From contig CAMLDW010000005.1 in the NCBI GenBank assembly GCA_946479035.1, positions 28,318-92,317 on the forward strand: 64,000 bases of DNA, given 5' to 3'. The notes under the pieces are model-generated. The model was not told where the DNA came from. It made no database searches and saw only the letters and a program-made list of their open reading frames with translations. Positions 49,886 to 57,925 of this stretch are shown one piece after another. Position numbers and translations under genes: made by a program. Each line of letters opens with the position of its first letter. The stretch's first letter is position 1. This DNA comes from an uncultured Chthonomonadaceae bacterium (lineage in GTDB: Bacteria; Armatimonadota; Fimbriimonadia; Fimbriimonadales; Fimbriimonadaceae).

Positions 49886-52558
49886 GTGCTTCTCCTAGGA
49901 GCGCTCCTCTTCGCGCTAGCCGCGCCCGAATCGGTTTGGGCCGAGGCGGAATCGTTCGGGCCGCTCAAGGGCGCGAACTTCTCGTTCATGCGCGAGGACC
50001 GGCAGACGCGCGGGTCCTGGTCGGTCGCGGGGCCCGACGCAGCCGCGGCCTGGACGCAGGGCGGCGAGAGCGAGTTCATGTCCATCGCCGCCAGGGCGGA
50101 CGAGCCAGCCGGGACTGCCGTCTCACGGGAGATCGTCGTGCCTGCCAAAGCGCAGTATCGCTTTTGGGTCCGTTACGCGGACTATCGCAACAGGCAGGAG
50201 GAGTTCGTCGTGCGCGTGCGGCAGGGCGCGAAGGTGCAGGAGTTCCGCTTCGGGCTCGCGGCGGTCGTCGACGAGCTCGACCCGATGAAGCTGCTTTGGG
50301 ACTGGGCGTACGCGTGGGACTCGGCTACATGCGCGCTGGAGGAGGGCGTGGCGACGATGGAGATCGTCACGACCGGACCGACTGGAGCTCGCCGCTGCCT
50401 CGACTGCCTCTGCCTGACAACGGACCCGAACTACCGACCGACAGGACGAGAGAAACCGTCCTTCGAGTCTTGGTCCGCGCTCGCCGCGATGCGCCGCGAC
50501 GGAGTGCCGGACGTCGAACCGCTGGTCGTGCTACGAACGCCCGGCCGACTTGCTCCGCTTCGCCCGCTGCCTTCGTTCCTCTGGAACGTCGGCGCACAGT
50601 GGGCAGAGGAGCTCAAGAAGCCGCTGCCTGAACGTGTCGATCCGCCTTTTAGCGTCGACCCTCCGCTGCTCACCGACTTCCTCGCCACGTTCAAGGGAGC
50701 GAGCCCTGCGGTTTACAGCGACCCACTGAGCGGCCCGGTCTGGCACGTCCCCAACTATCCGAGCGCGTTCGCCAGCGGGTCACCGTTCCTGGACTGGCTC
50801 TCGCGCCACTCGGAGAGCAGGTTTGCAATCCTCCTCAACTACGGCGAGCCGCAATGGCCCCCGGCCGCCGACCGTAAGGCCGTCTATGCGAACCTCAAGG
50901 CGCACGCGCGGCAGTTCGCGGGCTTCATCGCCGGGGAGAACGTGGCGTACGCGAACTTCGACGAGGGCGGGTTCGATGCCGCAGTCCGCGCGGCGAATAG
51001 CCGCGGCGAGGTCTTGGCGGCGCTGAAGAAGTTCCACACGGAGGCGACCGTCGCAAAGTTCAGCGACTACTTCGGCACACCGCTCAAGCCGGCCGAGGCC
51101 TGGGCGGACGTAGTCTCCTGCCTCTCCTCCAACAACGAGGCGCTCTGCCACGCGCTCTGCGCGTGGGGCGTCAAGAGGATCGGCCACGAGAACACCGGCA
51201 ACAGCCCGACTCTCGCGCGAAGGCTCGCCTTCCTTCGCGGCGCAGCAAGGGAGTTCGGGTGCGAGATCGTGGACTACCAGTCTGCGAACCTTGGCGACTC
51301 CGCGACCATGTTCAGCAGAGAGGCGTTCTTCTATCCCGCCTCGTCTCGCTACATCCTGGACAACTCCTACGACGCCTGGTCCGGCGCGGGAACGAACTGG
51401 CTTCTCAAAGACTATCTGCTCTGGTACCTGGCTGGCGCCGACGCCTTCTACAACGAGCAGGGAGTCGACATCTACTGGAAGCCCGGCGGCGGATCGGCTG
51501 GCGACGACTTCCCGGTCCAGCTCTCGCCAAAAGGAAAGGTTGCGGAGGCCGTGCAGAAGGTGGTCGGCGACCATCCCCGCCCGGTCCAGTTCGCCCCCGT
51601 CGCCTTTTTGCTGGACGAGGCGCACGGCTGGTCGCAAGAGCGGTTCCAGCCGGGGGCGTTCGGCATCGATCCGACGATCAACCCGAAAGTCCTGACGCCC
51701 GGGCTTCACGAGGCGAGCCTCCGCGGGTGGTTCGACGTCGCGTACTACCCTGCGCCCGAGACGCAGGACGAGCCGTCCACCGCGGTCCGGCAGACGTTCG
51801 TGAACGGGATATTTGGGGACATTTTCGACGTTGTCGTCACCGCCCCTGGGCGCACGGCGGTCCTGGACTCGTACTCCGTCGTCATAGCGGCGGGCGAGGT
51901 CGCGCTCGACAAAGAGTGGGCCGACGCGCTGCGCGACTATGTAGAGAAGGGCGGGACCTTGGTTGCGAGCGTGGCGCAGTTCTCCGGCCCGCTTTCGCCC
52001 GCGCTCGGACTCTCGCCTTCCGGGGGTTGGGGCGAATCATCAGGGTTCAGTTGGATGGGCGGGCCAACGTCGGCGTCCGGCAGGTACCGGTTCCTCGGCG
52101 CGCTCGGCGGCGGAAGGGTGCTCGCAGCGACGCCGTCTGGCGAACCGCTCGCGGTGCTCAAGAAAGCAGGCAAAGGGCAGACGGTCCTCATTGGCGTGCC
52201 GCTGGGGCTAGGGCTCGATGAAAGGCCCGCGCCGTTCCTTGGTCTCTTGATGCACCATTTGGTGCAAGGGCTCGTACCGGTCCGCGTGCGCGGCGACGTC
52301 GAGTGGACGCTCGGCCGGTTGCCGGACGGCGGCTGGCTCGTGGGGCTCTTTAACAACCGCGGAGTCACGAAGCCGCAGCACGGCGTTCTGCCGACAGACC
52401 TTGCGCAGGCCGTGGCCGTGGATCTGACGGCGCCATGGCCCGTGGGCAAGAGCGAGGAGTGGATGGCCGGCGGCGCAATCATTTGGCAAGGCTCGAACTG
52501 CAAACTCGTGGTCCCCGCCGGCGCGGTGCGCCTGGTCGCGATCTATCCTCGGCCCTGA
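49886..52558 (+). CDS. Large secreted protein of unknown function, possibly glycoside-hydrolase-like
   Basis: 890 residues from a GTG. Signal peptide 1-19 (SVWAEAE). N-terminal beta-sandwich (about 20-165; ITSREIVVPAKAQYRFWVRYADY-type, here SREIVVPAKAQYRFWVRY) looks like a carbohydrate-binding module. The middle has barrel-like stretches (FAILLNYGEPQWPP, AGFIAGENVAYANFDEGGF). The C-terminal part (VVIAAGEVALDKEWADALRDYVEKGGTLV) resembles the glutamine-amidotransferase-like/trimerisation fold of GH42 beta-galactosidases. Polysaccharide processing outside the cell is a reasonable guess; no catalytic pair assigned. Confidence 0.7.
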   Translation: MLLLGALLFALAAPESVWAEAESFGPLKGANFSFMREDRQTRGSWSVAGPDAAAAWTQGGESEFMSIAARADEPAGTAVSREIVVPAKAQYRFWVRYADYRNRQEEFVVRVRQGAKVQEFRFGLAAVVDELDPMKLLWDWAYAWDSATCALEEGVATMEIVTTGPTGARRCLDCLCLTTDPNYRPTGREKPSFESWSALAAMRRDGVPDVEPLVVLRTPGRLAPLRPLPSFLWNVGAQWAEELKKPLPERVDPPFSVDPPLLTDFLATFKGASPAVYSDPLSGPVWHVPNYPSAFASGSPFLDWLSRHSESRFAILLNYGEPQWPPAADRKAVYANLKAHARQFAGFIAGENVAYANFDEGGFDAAVRAANSRGEVLAALKKFHTEATVAKFSDYFGTPLKPAEAWADVVSCLSSNNEALCHALCAWGVKRIGHENTGNSPTLARRLAFLRGAAREFGCEIVDYQSANLGDSATMFSREAFFYPASSRYILDNSYDAWSGAGTNWLLKDYLLWYLAGADAFYNEQGVDIYWKPGGGSAGDDFPVQLSPKGKVAEAVQKVVGDHPRPVQFAPVAFLLDEAHGWSQERFQPGAFGIDPTINPKVLTPGLHEASLRGWFDVAYYPAPETQDEPSTAVRQTFVNGIFGDIFDVVVTAPGRTAVLDSYSVVIAAGEVALDKEWADALRDYVEKGGTLVASVAQFSGPLSPALGLSPSGGWGESSGFSWMGGPTSASGRYRFLGALGGGRVLAATPSGEPLAVLKKAGKGQTVLIGVPLGLGLDERPAPFLGLLMHHLVQGLVPVRVRGDVEWTLGRLPDGGWLVGLFNNRGVTKPQHGVLPTDLAQAVAVDLTAPWPVGKSEEWMAGGAIIWQGSNCKLVVPAGAVRLVAIYPRP

Positions 52559-52582
52559 GCGCGACTGGCGAAAGGCAGTGCC

Positions 52583-54055
52583 TTACTCCACCAGGCCGCG
52601 CGCGACCTCGCCGAAAACGTCGGTGAGTCGGAATCGACGGCCCTGGTACTCGTAGGTCAGCCGCGTGTGGTCGATGCCGAGCTGGTTGAGCAGCGTCGCC
52701 TGCAGGTCGTGCACCCCGACGGGGTCCTTCACCACGTTGTAGCAAAAGTCGTCTGTCTCGCCGTGCACGAGCCCGCCCTTGAAACCGCCGCCGGCCAGCC
52801 AGAGCGAGAAGCAGGAGCCAAAGTGGTCGCGCCCATGGCCGTCGGCCTTGGTCACGTCGCCCTGCACGAACACGGTGCGCCCGAACTCGCCCGCCCACAG
52901 CACGATCGTGTCGTCCAAGAGACCGCGCTGCTTGAGGTCCTTCACGAGCGCAGCAGAGGGCTGGTCCGTGTCGCGGCACTGGACCGCGAGCTGCGTGTCG
53001 ATGTTCATGTGCTGGTCCCAACCGGAGTGCATGAGCTGCACGAAGCGCACGCCGCGCTCCACCAGCCGCCGCGCGAGCAGGCAGTTGTGCGCGTAGCTGC
53101 CGTTCTTCTCCACGTCCGGGCCGTACATGTCGAGGACCTCTCGCGGCTCTTTGGAGATGTCGGTCAGCTCCGGCACGCTCGTCTGCATCTTGAAAGCGAG
53201 CTCGTACTGGGCGATGCGCGTCTCGATCTCCGGGTCGCCATAGTCCTGCAGCCGTTTCTTGTCGAGCGCGGCGATGTCGTCGAGCACCCCGCGGCGCAGC
53301 TCCGGCGAGACGCCGGGCGGGTCCGTGAGATAGAGCACCGGGTCGCCTTCGCTGCGGAACCGCACGCCCTGGTACTTGCTCGGGATGAACCCGCTGCCCC
53401 AGTAATAGTCGAAGAAGAGCTGGCCGCAGGTCTTCTTCTCGTCGCTCGAGGTCATCACGACGAACGCAGGGAGGTCGTCGGTCATGCTTCCCAAGCCGTA
53501 GACCGCCCACGCGCCCATGCTCGGCCTGCCCGGGATCTGGCTGCCGGTAAGGAAGAACGTCACCCCCGGCGCGTGGTTGACGGCGTCGGTGTGCATGCTC
53601 CTCACCAGGCAGATGTCGTCAGCGATGCCGCCCATGTGCGGGACCATCTCGCTCATCCATGTTCCGTTCTGGCCGTACTGCCTGTACGGCTTGATCGCTG
53701 GGAGCACCGGGTAGCGGCCCTGCGTGCTGGTCATGGTGGAGAGCCGCTTTCCTTCCCTCAGGCTCGCGGGCAGCTCTTCGAGCCGGTGCTTTTCGAGCCC
53801 AGGCTTGTAGTCGAAAAGGTCGACCTGCGAAGGCGCGCCTCCTTGCCAGAGCACGATCACTCGCTTGGCCTTGGGAGCGAAGTGCGGTACGCCCTTCTGC
53901 GGCAGGAGGCTCCCCTTGGCCGGCGCCTGCACGAGCTGGCCAAAGCCGTCCTGCGCGAGCAGGGCGGAGAGCGCGGCGGTGCCGATGCCGTGCGCACCGG
54001 CAGCGAAGAACTGTCGGCGCGAGATGCGCAGGTCGCGTTCGAAGAAGGGGTTCAT
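52583..54055 (-). CDS. DUF1501 domain protein with Tat signal
   Basis: 490 residues from the ATG at 54055. ISRRQFFAAGAHGIGTAALSALL is a Tat signal. DUF1501 is a sulfatase/alkaline-phosphatase-superfamily fold: AKRVIVLWQGGAPSQVDLFDYKP, MGGIADDICLVRSMHTDAVNHAPG, LWAGEFGRT and GHGRDHFGSCFSLW carry the typical Asp/His metal positions. It overlaps the preceding DUF1549/DUF1553 gene (ATGA), a pairing common in Planctomycetes and Verrucomicrobia. The physiological role of these pairs is unknown. Confidence 0.9.
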   Translation of the reverse strand: MNPFFERDLRISRRQFFAAGAHGIGTAALSALLAQDGFGQLVQAPAKGSLLPQKGVPHFAPKAKRVIVLWQGGAPSQVDLFDYKPGLEKHRLEELPASLREGKRLSTMTSTQGRYPVLPAIKPYRQYGQNGTWMSEMVPHMGGIADDICLVRSMHTDAVNHAPGVTFFLTGSQIPGRPSMGAWAVYGLGSMTDDLPAFVVMTSSDEKKTCGQLFFDYYWGSGFIPSKYQGVRFRSEGDPVLYLTDPPGVSPELRRGVLDDIAALDKKRLQDYGDPEIETRIAQYELAFKMQTSVPELTDISKEPREVLDMYGPDVEKNGSYAHNCLLARRLVERGVRFVQLMHSGWDQHMNIDTQLAVQCRDTDQPSAALVKDLKQRGLLDDTIVLWAGEFGRTVFVQGDVTKADGHGRDHFGSCFSLWLAGGGFKGGLVHGETDDFCYNVVKDPVGVHDLQATLLNQLGIDHTRLTYEYQGRRFRLTDVFGEVARGLVE

Positions 54056-56433
54056 TCTTTTGTCAGCGCCTCGTCGAGGTTGAGGATCGTCAGGCAGACG
54101 GTGGCGTAGGCGGCGTGCTCGGCCGTGTCGAGCGACTTGTCGCGAGCCGACTCGCCCAGCGCCAAGTAAGCGTCCGCCTGCCCGGGGTCTTTTTTGTAAT
54201 AGTCGAGCGCGCGCTGCAGGCCCCGCTTGAGCACCGCGAGCTCCTGCGCGTCGGGCCGGCGGGCGCAGACGTACCGGAAGGCGAGCGTCAGCCTCTCCTC
54301 CGGCGTCTTTTTGGCGAGCATCACGCGCTGGGCAAGCGCGCGCCCTGCCTCGACCCACGTGACGTCGTTCAGGGTCGTCAGCGCGTGCAGCGGCGTCGAG
54401 GTGACCCACTGCCGCACGGTGCAGACGTTGCGCGTGGCTGCGTCGAACATGTTCCCGGGCACCACCGTGCGCCGCCAAAAGGTGTAGAGGGACCTGCGGT
54501 AGAGGTCGGGCCCGTGCGACTGGGGGTAGGAGAAGTCGCGCTCGTCCGTGATCGCGAGCCCGTCCCAGATCCCCTTGGGCTGGTACGGATACACGGGCTT
54601 GCCGCCGATGCGCAGGTCGACGAGTCCGCTGGCGGCGAGCGCGACGTCGCGCAGGAGCATCGAGGGGAGCCGGAAGCGCGCGCCGCGCGCGAGGAGCTCG
54701 TTGTCCGGGTCCCTCTTTTCGAGCGTCGGGCTGGTCTTGGAACTTTGGCGGTAGGTGGCGCTGGTCAAGATCAGCCTTTGCAGCTTCTTGACGTCCCAGC
54801 CGCCCTGTGCGAACTCGACCGCGAGCCAGTCGAGCAGTTCCGGGTGCGAGGGCGGCGAGCCTTGGACTCCGAAGTTCTCCTGCGTCTTGACGAGCCCTTG
54901 GCCGAAGAAGGTCTGCCAGGCGCGGTTGACCTGCACCCGCGCGGTGAGCGGGTTCTCCGGGCTGACGATCCACTCCGCGAGCCCGAACCGGTTCTTGGGG
55001 CTTTCCTTCGGCTGTCGCGGGAGCGTGAGAGGCGTGTCGCAGCCGACCGGGTCGAGCGGCTCTTCGTAGTTGCCGCGGTTGAGCACGTGCGTCTGGCGCG
55101 GCGCGCGCTCGGACATGACCATGACGCGCGGGATCTGCGCCTTCAGCGCGTCGAGCTGTTTCTTGAGCGCTTCCGCGTCCGGGCTCTTGTTGCTCGCGGC
55201 GATGGCCGCCTTTGACTCCAACGCGAAGAGCTGCCTCATCTGCGCGTCGTCGCCTGCGTAGATCCAGGGCGAGGCGACGGAGTAGGGGACCCCGCCCTCG
55301 GGGACACCGGTCTCGGGCACGTTGTTGAAGTACGCCATCAGGCTGTAGTAGTCGCGCTGGGTGAACGGGTCGTACTTGTGGTCGTGGCAGCGCGTGCAGG
55401 TCATCGTCAGACCCAACCAAGTGGTTGACATGGTCTCGACGCGGTCGAAGAGCCCGACGTTGCGCTGCTCCTCGGGGATCGCGCCGCCCTCGCCGTTGAG
55501 CATGTGGTCGCGGTTGAACGCGGTCGCGACGAGCGCGTCGCGCCCCTCCGGGGTCGCCTGCGTCACGCCGGGCAGCAGGTCGCCGGCGATCTGTAGCACC
55601 GTGAAGCGGTCGAACGGCATGTCGGCGTTGAGCGCCCGCACGACCCAGTCGCGCCAAACGTACTGGTAGGTGTCGCCGTCCATCTGGAAGCCGTTGCTGT
55701 CTGCATAGCGCGCGGCGTCGAGCCACGGGAGCGCCATCTTTTCGCCGTAGTGCGGGCTGGCGAAGAGGCGGTCGAGCAGCCTTTCGTACGCCTTGGGGGA
55801 CTTGTCGCTGATGTAGGCGTCGACCTCCTCCGGCGTCGGCGGGAGCCCGGTGAGGTCGAGCGTGACACGGCGGACGAGCGTGGTCTTGTCGGCCTCTGGC
55901 GAGGGCTTGAGGCCCTCCTTTTCTAGGCGGGCTAGAACGAAGGCGTCGATCGGGTTCCGCACCCACTTCGGGTCCCTTACGTTCGGCAACGGCGGCCTTT
56001 GCGGCTTGACATAAGCCCAGTGCAGGTGCGTCTTTCCGTCGGGTCCGGGCGCTCCGGCGGCGATCCAGTCGGCGATCGTCTTCTGTTCGCTCTCTGTGAG
56101 CGGGGCGAAGCCGGGCGGCATCTGCGGCTTTCCGCCGTCGCCCCGAATGCGGTGGATGAGGACGCTGTGGCCAGGGTCGCCGGGGGCGACGACCTTGCCT
56201 GCCGCGCTGCCTTTGAGGACGTTTGCGAACGTGTCGAGCTGGAGCCCTGCGGTCCCGACCCCGCCTCCGTGGCACCGGACGCAGTGGGCGGTGAAGATGC
56301 GCTGGACCGTGACGTAGGAGGCTGGTTGGTGCCGTGCGTCCGCCGACGAACCGATGACGCCGAGCGCGAGCGCGCCAGCGGCGATCGTCCAATTCAGGAC
56401 GCTGAACGGGCTGTTCCTTGGATTGCGGGGCAT
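54052..56433 (-). CDS. PSCyt1/DUF1549/DUF1553 cytochrome-like protein
   Basis: 793 residues. N-terminal signal/anchor, then a planctomycete-type cytochrome domain with CVRCH (51-55; haem c) and the distal Met in PQMPPGFAPL. DUF1549 is about 160-370 (NPIDAFVLARLEKEGLKPSPEAD, RVTLDLTGLPPTPEEVDAYI) and DUF1553 about 480-770 (RFGLAEWIVSPENPLTARVQVNRAWQTFFG, MLLRDVALAASGLV). Exported, probably periplasmic electron transfer coupled to the DUF1501 partner encoded next. Unusually long CDS blocks like this give misleading open frames on both strands. Confidence 0.93.
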   Translation of the reverse strand: MPRNPRNSPFSVLNWTIAAGALALGVIGSSADARHQPASYVTVQRIFTAHCVRCHGGGVGTAGLQLDTFANVLKGSAAGKVVAPGDPGHSVLIHRIRGDGGKPQMPPGFAPLTESEQKTIADWIAAGAPGPDGKTHLHWAYVKPQRPPLPNVRDPKWVRNPIDAFVLARLEKEGLKPSPEADKTTLVRRVTLDLTGLPPTPEEVDAYISDKSPKAYERLLDRLFASPHYGEKMALPWLDAARYADSNGFQMDGDTYQYVWRDWVVRALNADMPFDRFTVLQIAGDLLPGVTQATPEGRDALVATAFNRDHMLNGEGGAIPEEQRNVGLFDRVETMSTTWLGLTMTCTRCHDHKYDPFTQRDYYSLMAYFNNVPETGVPEGGVPYSVASPWIYAGDDAQMRQLFALESKAAIAASNKSPDAEALKKQLDALKAQIPRVMVMSERAPRQTHVLNRGNYEEPLDPVGCDTPLTLPRQPKESPKNRFGLAEWIVSPENPLTARVQVNRAWQTFFGQGLVKTQENFGVQGSPPSHPELLDWLAVEFAQGGWDVKKLQRLILTSATYRQSSKTSPTLEKRDPDNELLARGARFRLPSMLLRDVALAASGLVDLRIGGKPVYPYQPKGIWDGLAITDERDFSYPQSHGPDLYRRSLYTFWRRTVVPGNMFDAATRNVCTVRQWVTSTPLHALTTLNDVTWVEAGRALAQRVMLAKKTPEERLTLAFRYVCARRPDAQELAVLKRGLQRALDYYKKDPGQADAYLALGESARDKSLDTAEHAAYATVCLTILNLDEALTKE

Positions 56434-56502
56434 CAGCGTGGGGCCGCTTCAAGTTTGGCCCAATCCGCGGCCGATCGGGAGGCGAGATGGCAGTGCGGAA
56501 GG

Positions 56503-56508
56503 GATACT
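56503..56508 (+). promoter_or_regulatory. Possible leaderless -10 GATACT of the P-loop kinase gene
   Basis: GATACT-N7-ATG(56516); the first T of the consensus is replaced by G. Confidence 0.35.
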
Positions 56509-56515
56509 GCGGGCG

Positions 56516-57001
56516 ATGGCGAGGCTGGTGCTGGTGTGCGGGCTGCCTGGGGCGGGGAAGACGACGCTGGCGCGGCAGATCGAGCGCGAGATGCCGGCGC
56601 TGCGCCTGACCCCCGACGAGTGGATCGGGCCGCTCTACGGAGAGGGCCTCTCTCAAGAGAAGCTCGACTCCGTGCGCGACCCGGTCGAGTCGGTCCAGTG
56701 GGCGGTGGCGGAGAGAGCGCTGGCGCTCGGCACGAACGTGGTGGTCGACTTCGGGTTCTGGTCGCGCTCGGAGCGCGAATCGTTCCGCGCGAGGGCCGAG
56801 GCAGTGGGGGCGGAGACGGAGGTGCTGTTCTTGGAAGTGCCGCTCGAAGAGCTTTGGCGGCGGATCGAGGTGCGCAACGCCTCTCTTCCGCCGGGTACGT
56901 TCCACGTCAACCGCGAGCAGTTGGAGGAGTGGTGGTCTGTGTTCGAGCCGCCGGGTGAAGAGGAGCTCGGTGCCAGAGGTCCGGCGCGCGGAACCGGGTA
57001 A
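56516..57001 (+). CDS. Small P-loop ATP-binding protein (AAA_33/zeta-like kinase family)
   Basis: 161 residues from the ATG at 56516. Walker A GLPGAGKTT (9-17) opens the protein; the lid region is RIEVRNASLPPG. VVVDFGFWSRSERE is the Walker-B-like strand with the Asp that follows the substrate site. Kinases of this size phosphorylate small molecules or nucleotides; the substrate is unknown. Divergent from the DUF1549 gene and 24 bases upstream of the pirin gene, perhaps co-transcribed. Confidence 0.8.
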   Translation: MARLVLVCGLPGAGKTTLARQIEREMPALRLTPDEWIGPLYGEGLSQEKLDSVRDPVESVQWAVAERALALGTNVVVDFGFWSRSERESFRARAEAVGAETEVLFLEVPLEELWRRIEVRNASLPPGTFHVNREQLEEWWSVFEPPGEEELGARGPARGTG

Positions 57002-57025
57002 AGCCCGCTCGGATTGGAGGGACAG

Positions 57026-57925
57026 ATGTCAATCAGACCGGTCAAGAAGGTCGTGGAGGCGAAGCCGACGCTTGAGGGCGCCGGGGTCCACTTGCGGCGC
57101 GCGTTCGGGTTCGGCGACACGGCCGACACGGACCCTTTCCTCTTGCTCGACGACTTTCGCAACGAGCGGCCAGAGGACTACCTAAAGGGTTTCCCGTGGC
57201 ACCCGCACCGCGGGATCGAGACGATCACCTACGTGCTGGCAGGGAACGTGGACCACGGCGACAGCATGGGGAACTCGGGCACGATCGGCGCGGGCGACGT
57301 GCAGTGGATGACGGCTGGGCGCGGGATCATCCACCAGGAGATGCCGAAAGGGGACCCGAAAGGCCGGATGCACGGGTTCCAGCTTTGGGCGAACCTGCCC
57401 TCCGCGCTGAAGATGACGTCGCCCCACTACCAAGAGGTGAAGGCGGCGCAGATCCCCGAGGTGGTCGAGGACGACGGCACGAGGGTCAAGGTGGTGGTCG
57501 GAGAGTTTTGGGGTGGGAAGGGGCCGGTGGACGGCATCGCGGCGGAGCCGACGTACTTGGACGTGTTCGTGCCCGCAGGCGTGAAGAGCACGCTGCCGAT
57601 GGACACGCGGCGCAGCGCGTTCGCATACGTTTTCGAGGGCGACGCGAGTTTCGCCGACGCCTCCGAGCCGATGGAGGTACCGACGGACCGCGTGGGCGGA
57701 GGCAGGAGCCCGTCTTCCCTGGTCGAAGACCGGTCCCTCGTGCTGTTCTCTAGCGGCGATGAGGTGACGGTGCGGGCCGGGGAGAAGGGAGTGAGGTTCC
57801 TGCTCGTCTCGGGCCGGCCGTTGCGCGAGCCGGTGGCCTGGTACGGACCGATCGTGATGAACACGCAGGCGGAGCTGCAAGAGGCGATCCGGGAACTGAA
57901 CGACGGCACGTTCCTCTCGCGCTAG
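57026..57925 (+). CDS. Pirin-family protein
   Basis: 299 residues; ATG at 57026 with a GGAGG Shine-Dalgarno. Two cupin domains; the N-terminal one keeps the four iron ligands His59, His61, His103 and Glu105 (PWHPHRGIETITY and GIIHQEMP). Bacterial pirins oxidise flavonoids such as quercetin or act on other substrates; the role here is unknown. Its stop overlaps the stop region of the phosphate transporter on the other strand, so the two genes converge. Confidence 0.92.
   Translation: MSIRPVKKVVEAKPTLEGAGVHLRRAFGFGDTADTDPFLLLDDFRNERPEDYLKGFPWHPHRGIETITYVLAGNVDHGDSMGNSGTIGAGDVQWMTAGRGIIHQEMPKGDPKGRMHGFQLWANLPSALKMTSPHYQEVKAAQIPEVVEDDGTRVKVVVGEFWGGKGPVDGIAAEPTYLDVFVPAGVKSTLPMDTRRSAFAYVFEGDASFADASEPMEVPTDRVGGGRSPSSLVEDRSLVLFSSGDEVTVRAGEKGVRFLLVSGRPLREPVAWYGPIVMNTQAELQEAIRELNDGTFLSR

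Noticed and set aside
49786..50148. Minus-strand frame overlapping the start of the large secreted protein
   Set aside because: Covers a region with a signal peptide and promoter on the plus strand; Ser/Pro/Ala-rich with no family features.
52583..56905. One continuous 1440-residue minus-strand frame
   Set aside because: Only its last 490 residues are the real DUF1501 protein. The first 950 are an out-of-frame shadow of the DUF1549/DUF1553 gene, which is complete in its own frame and coupled by ATGA. It is not a fusion.
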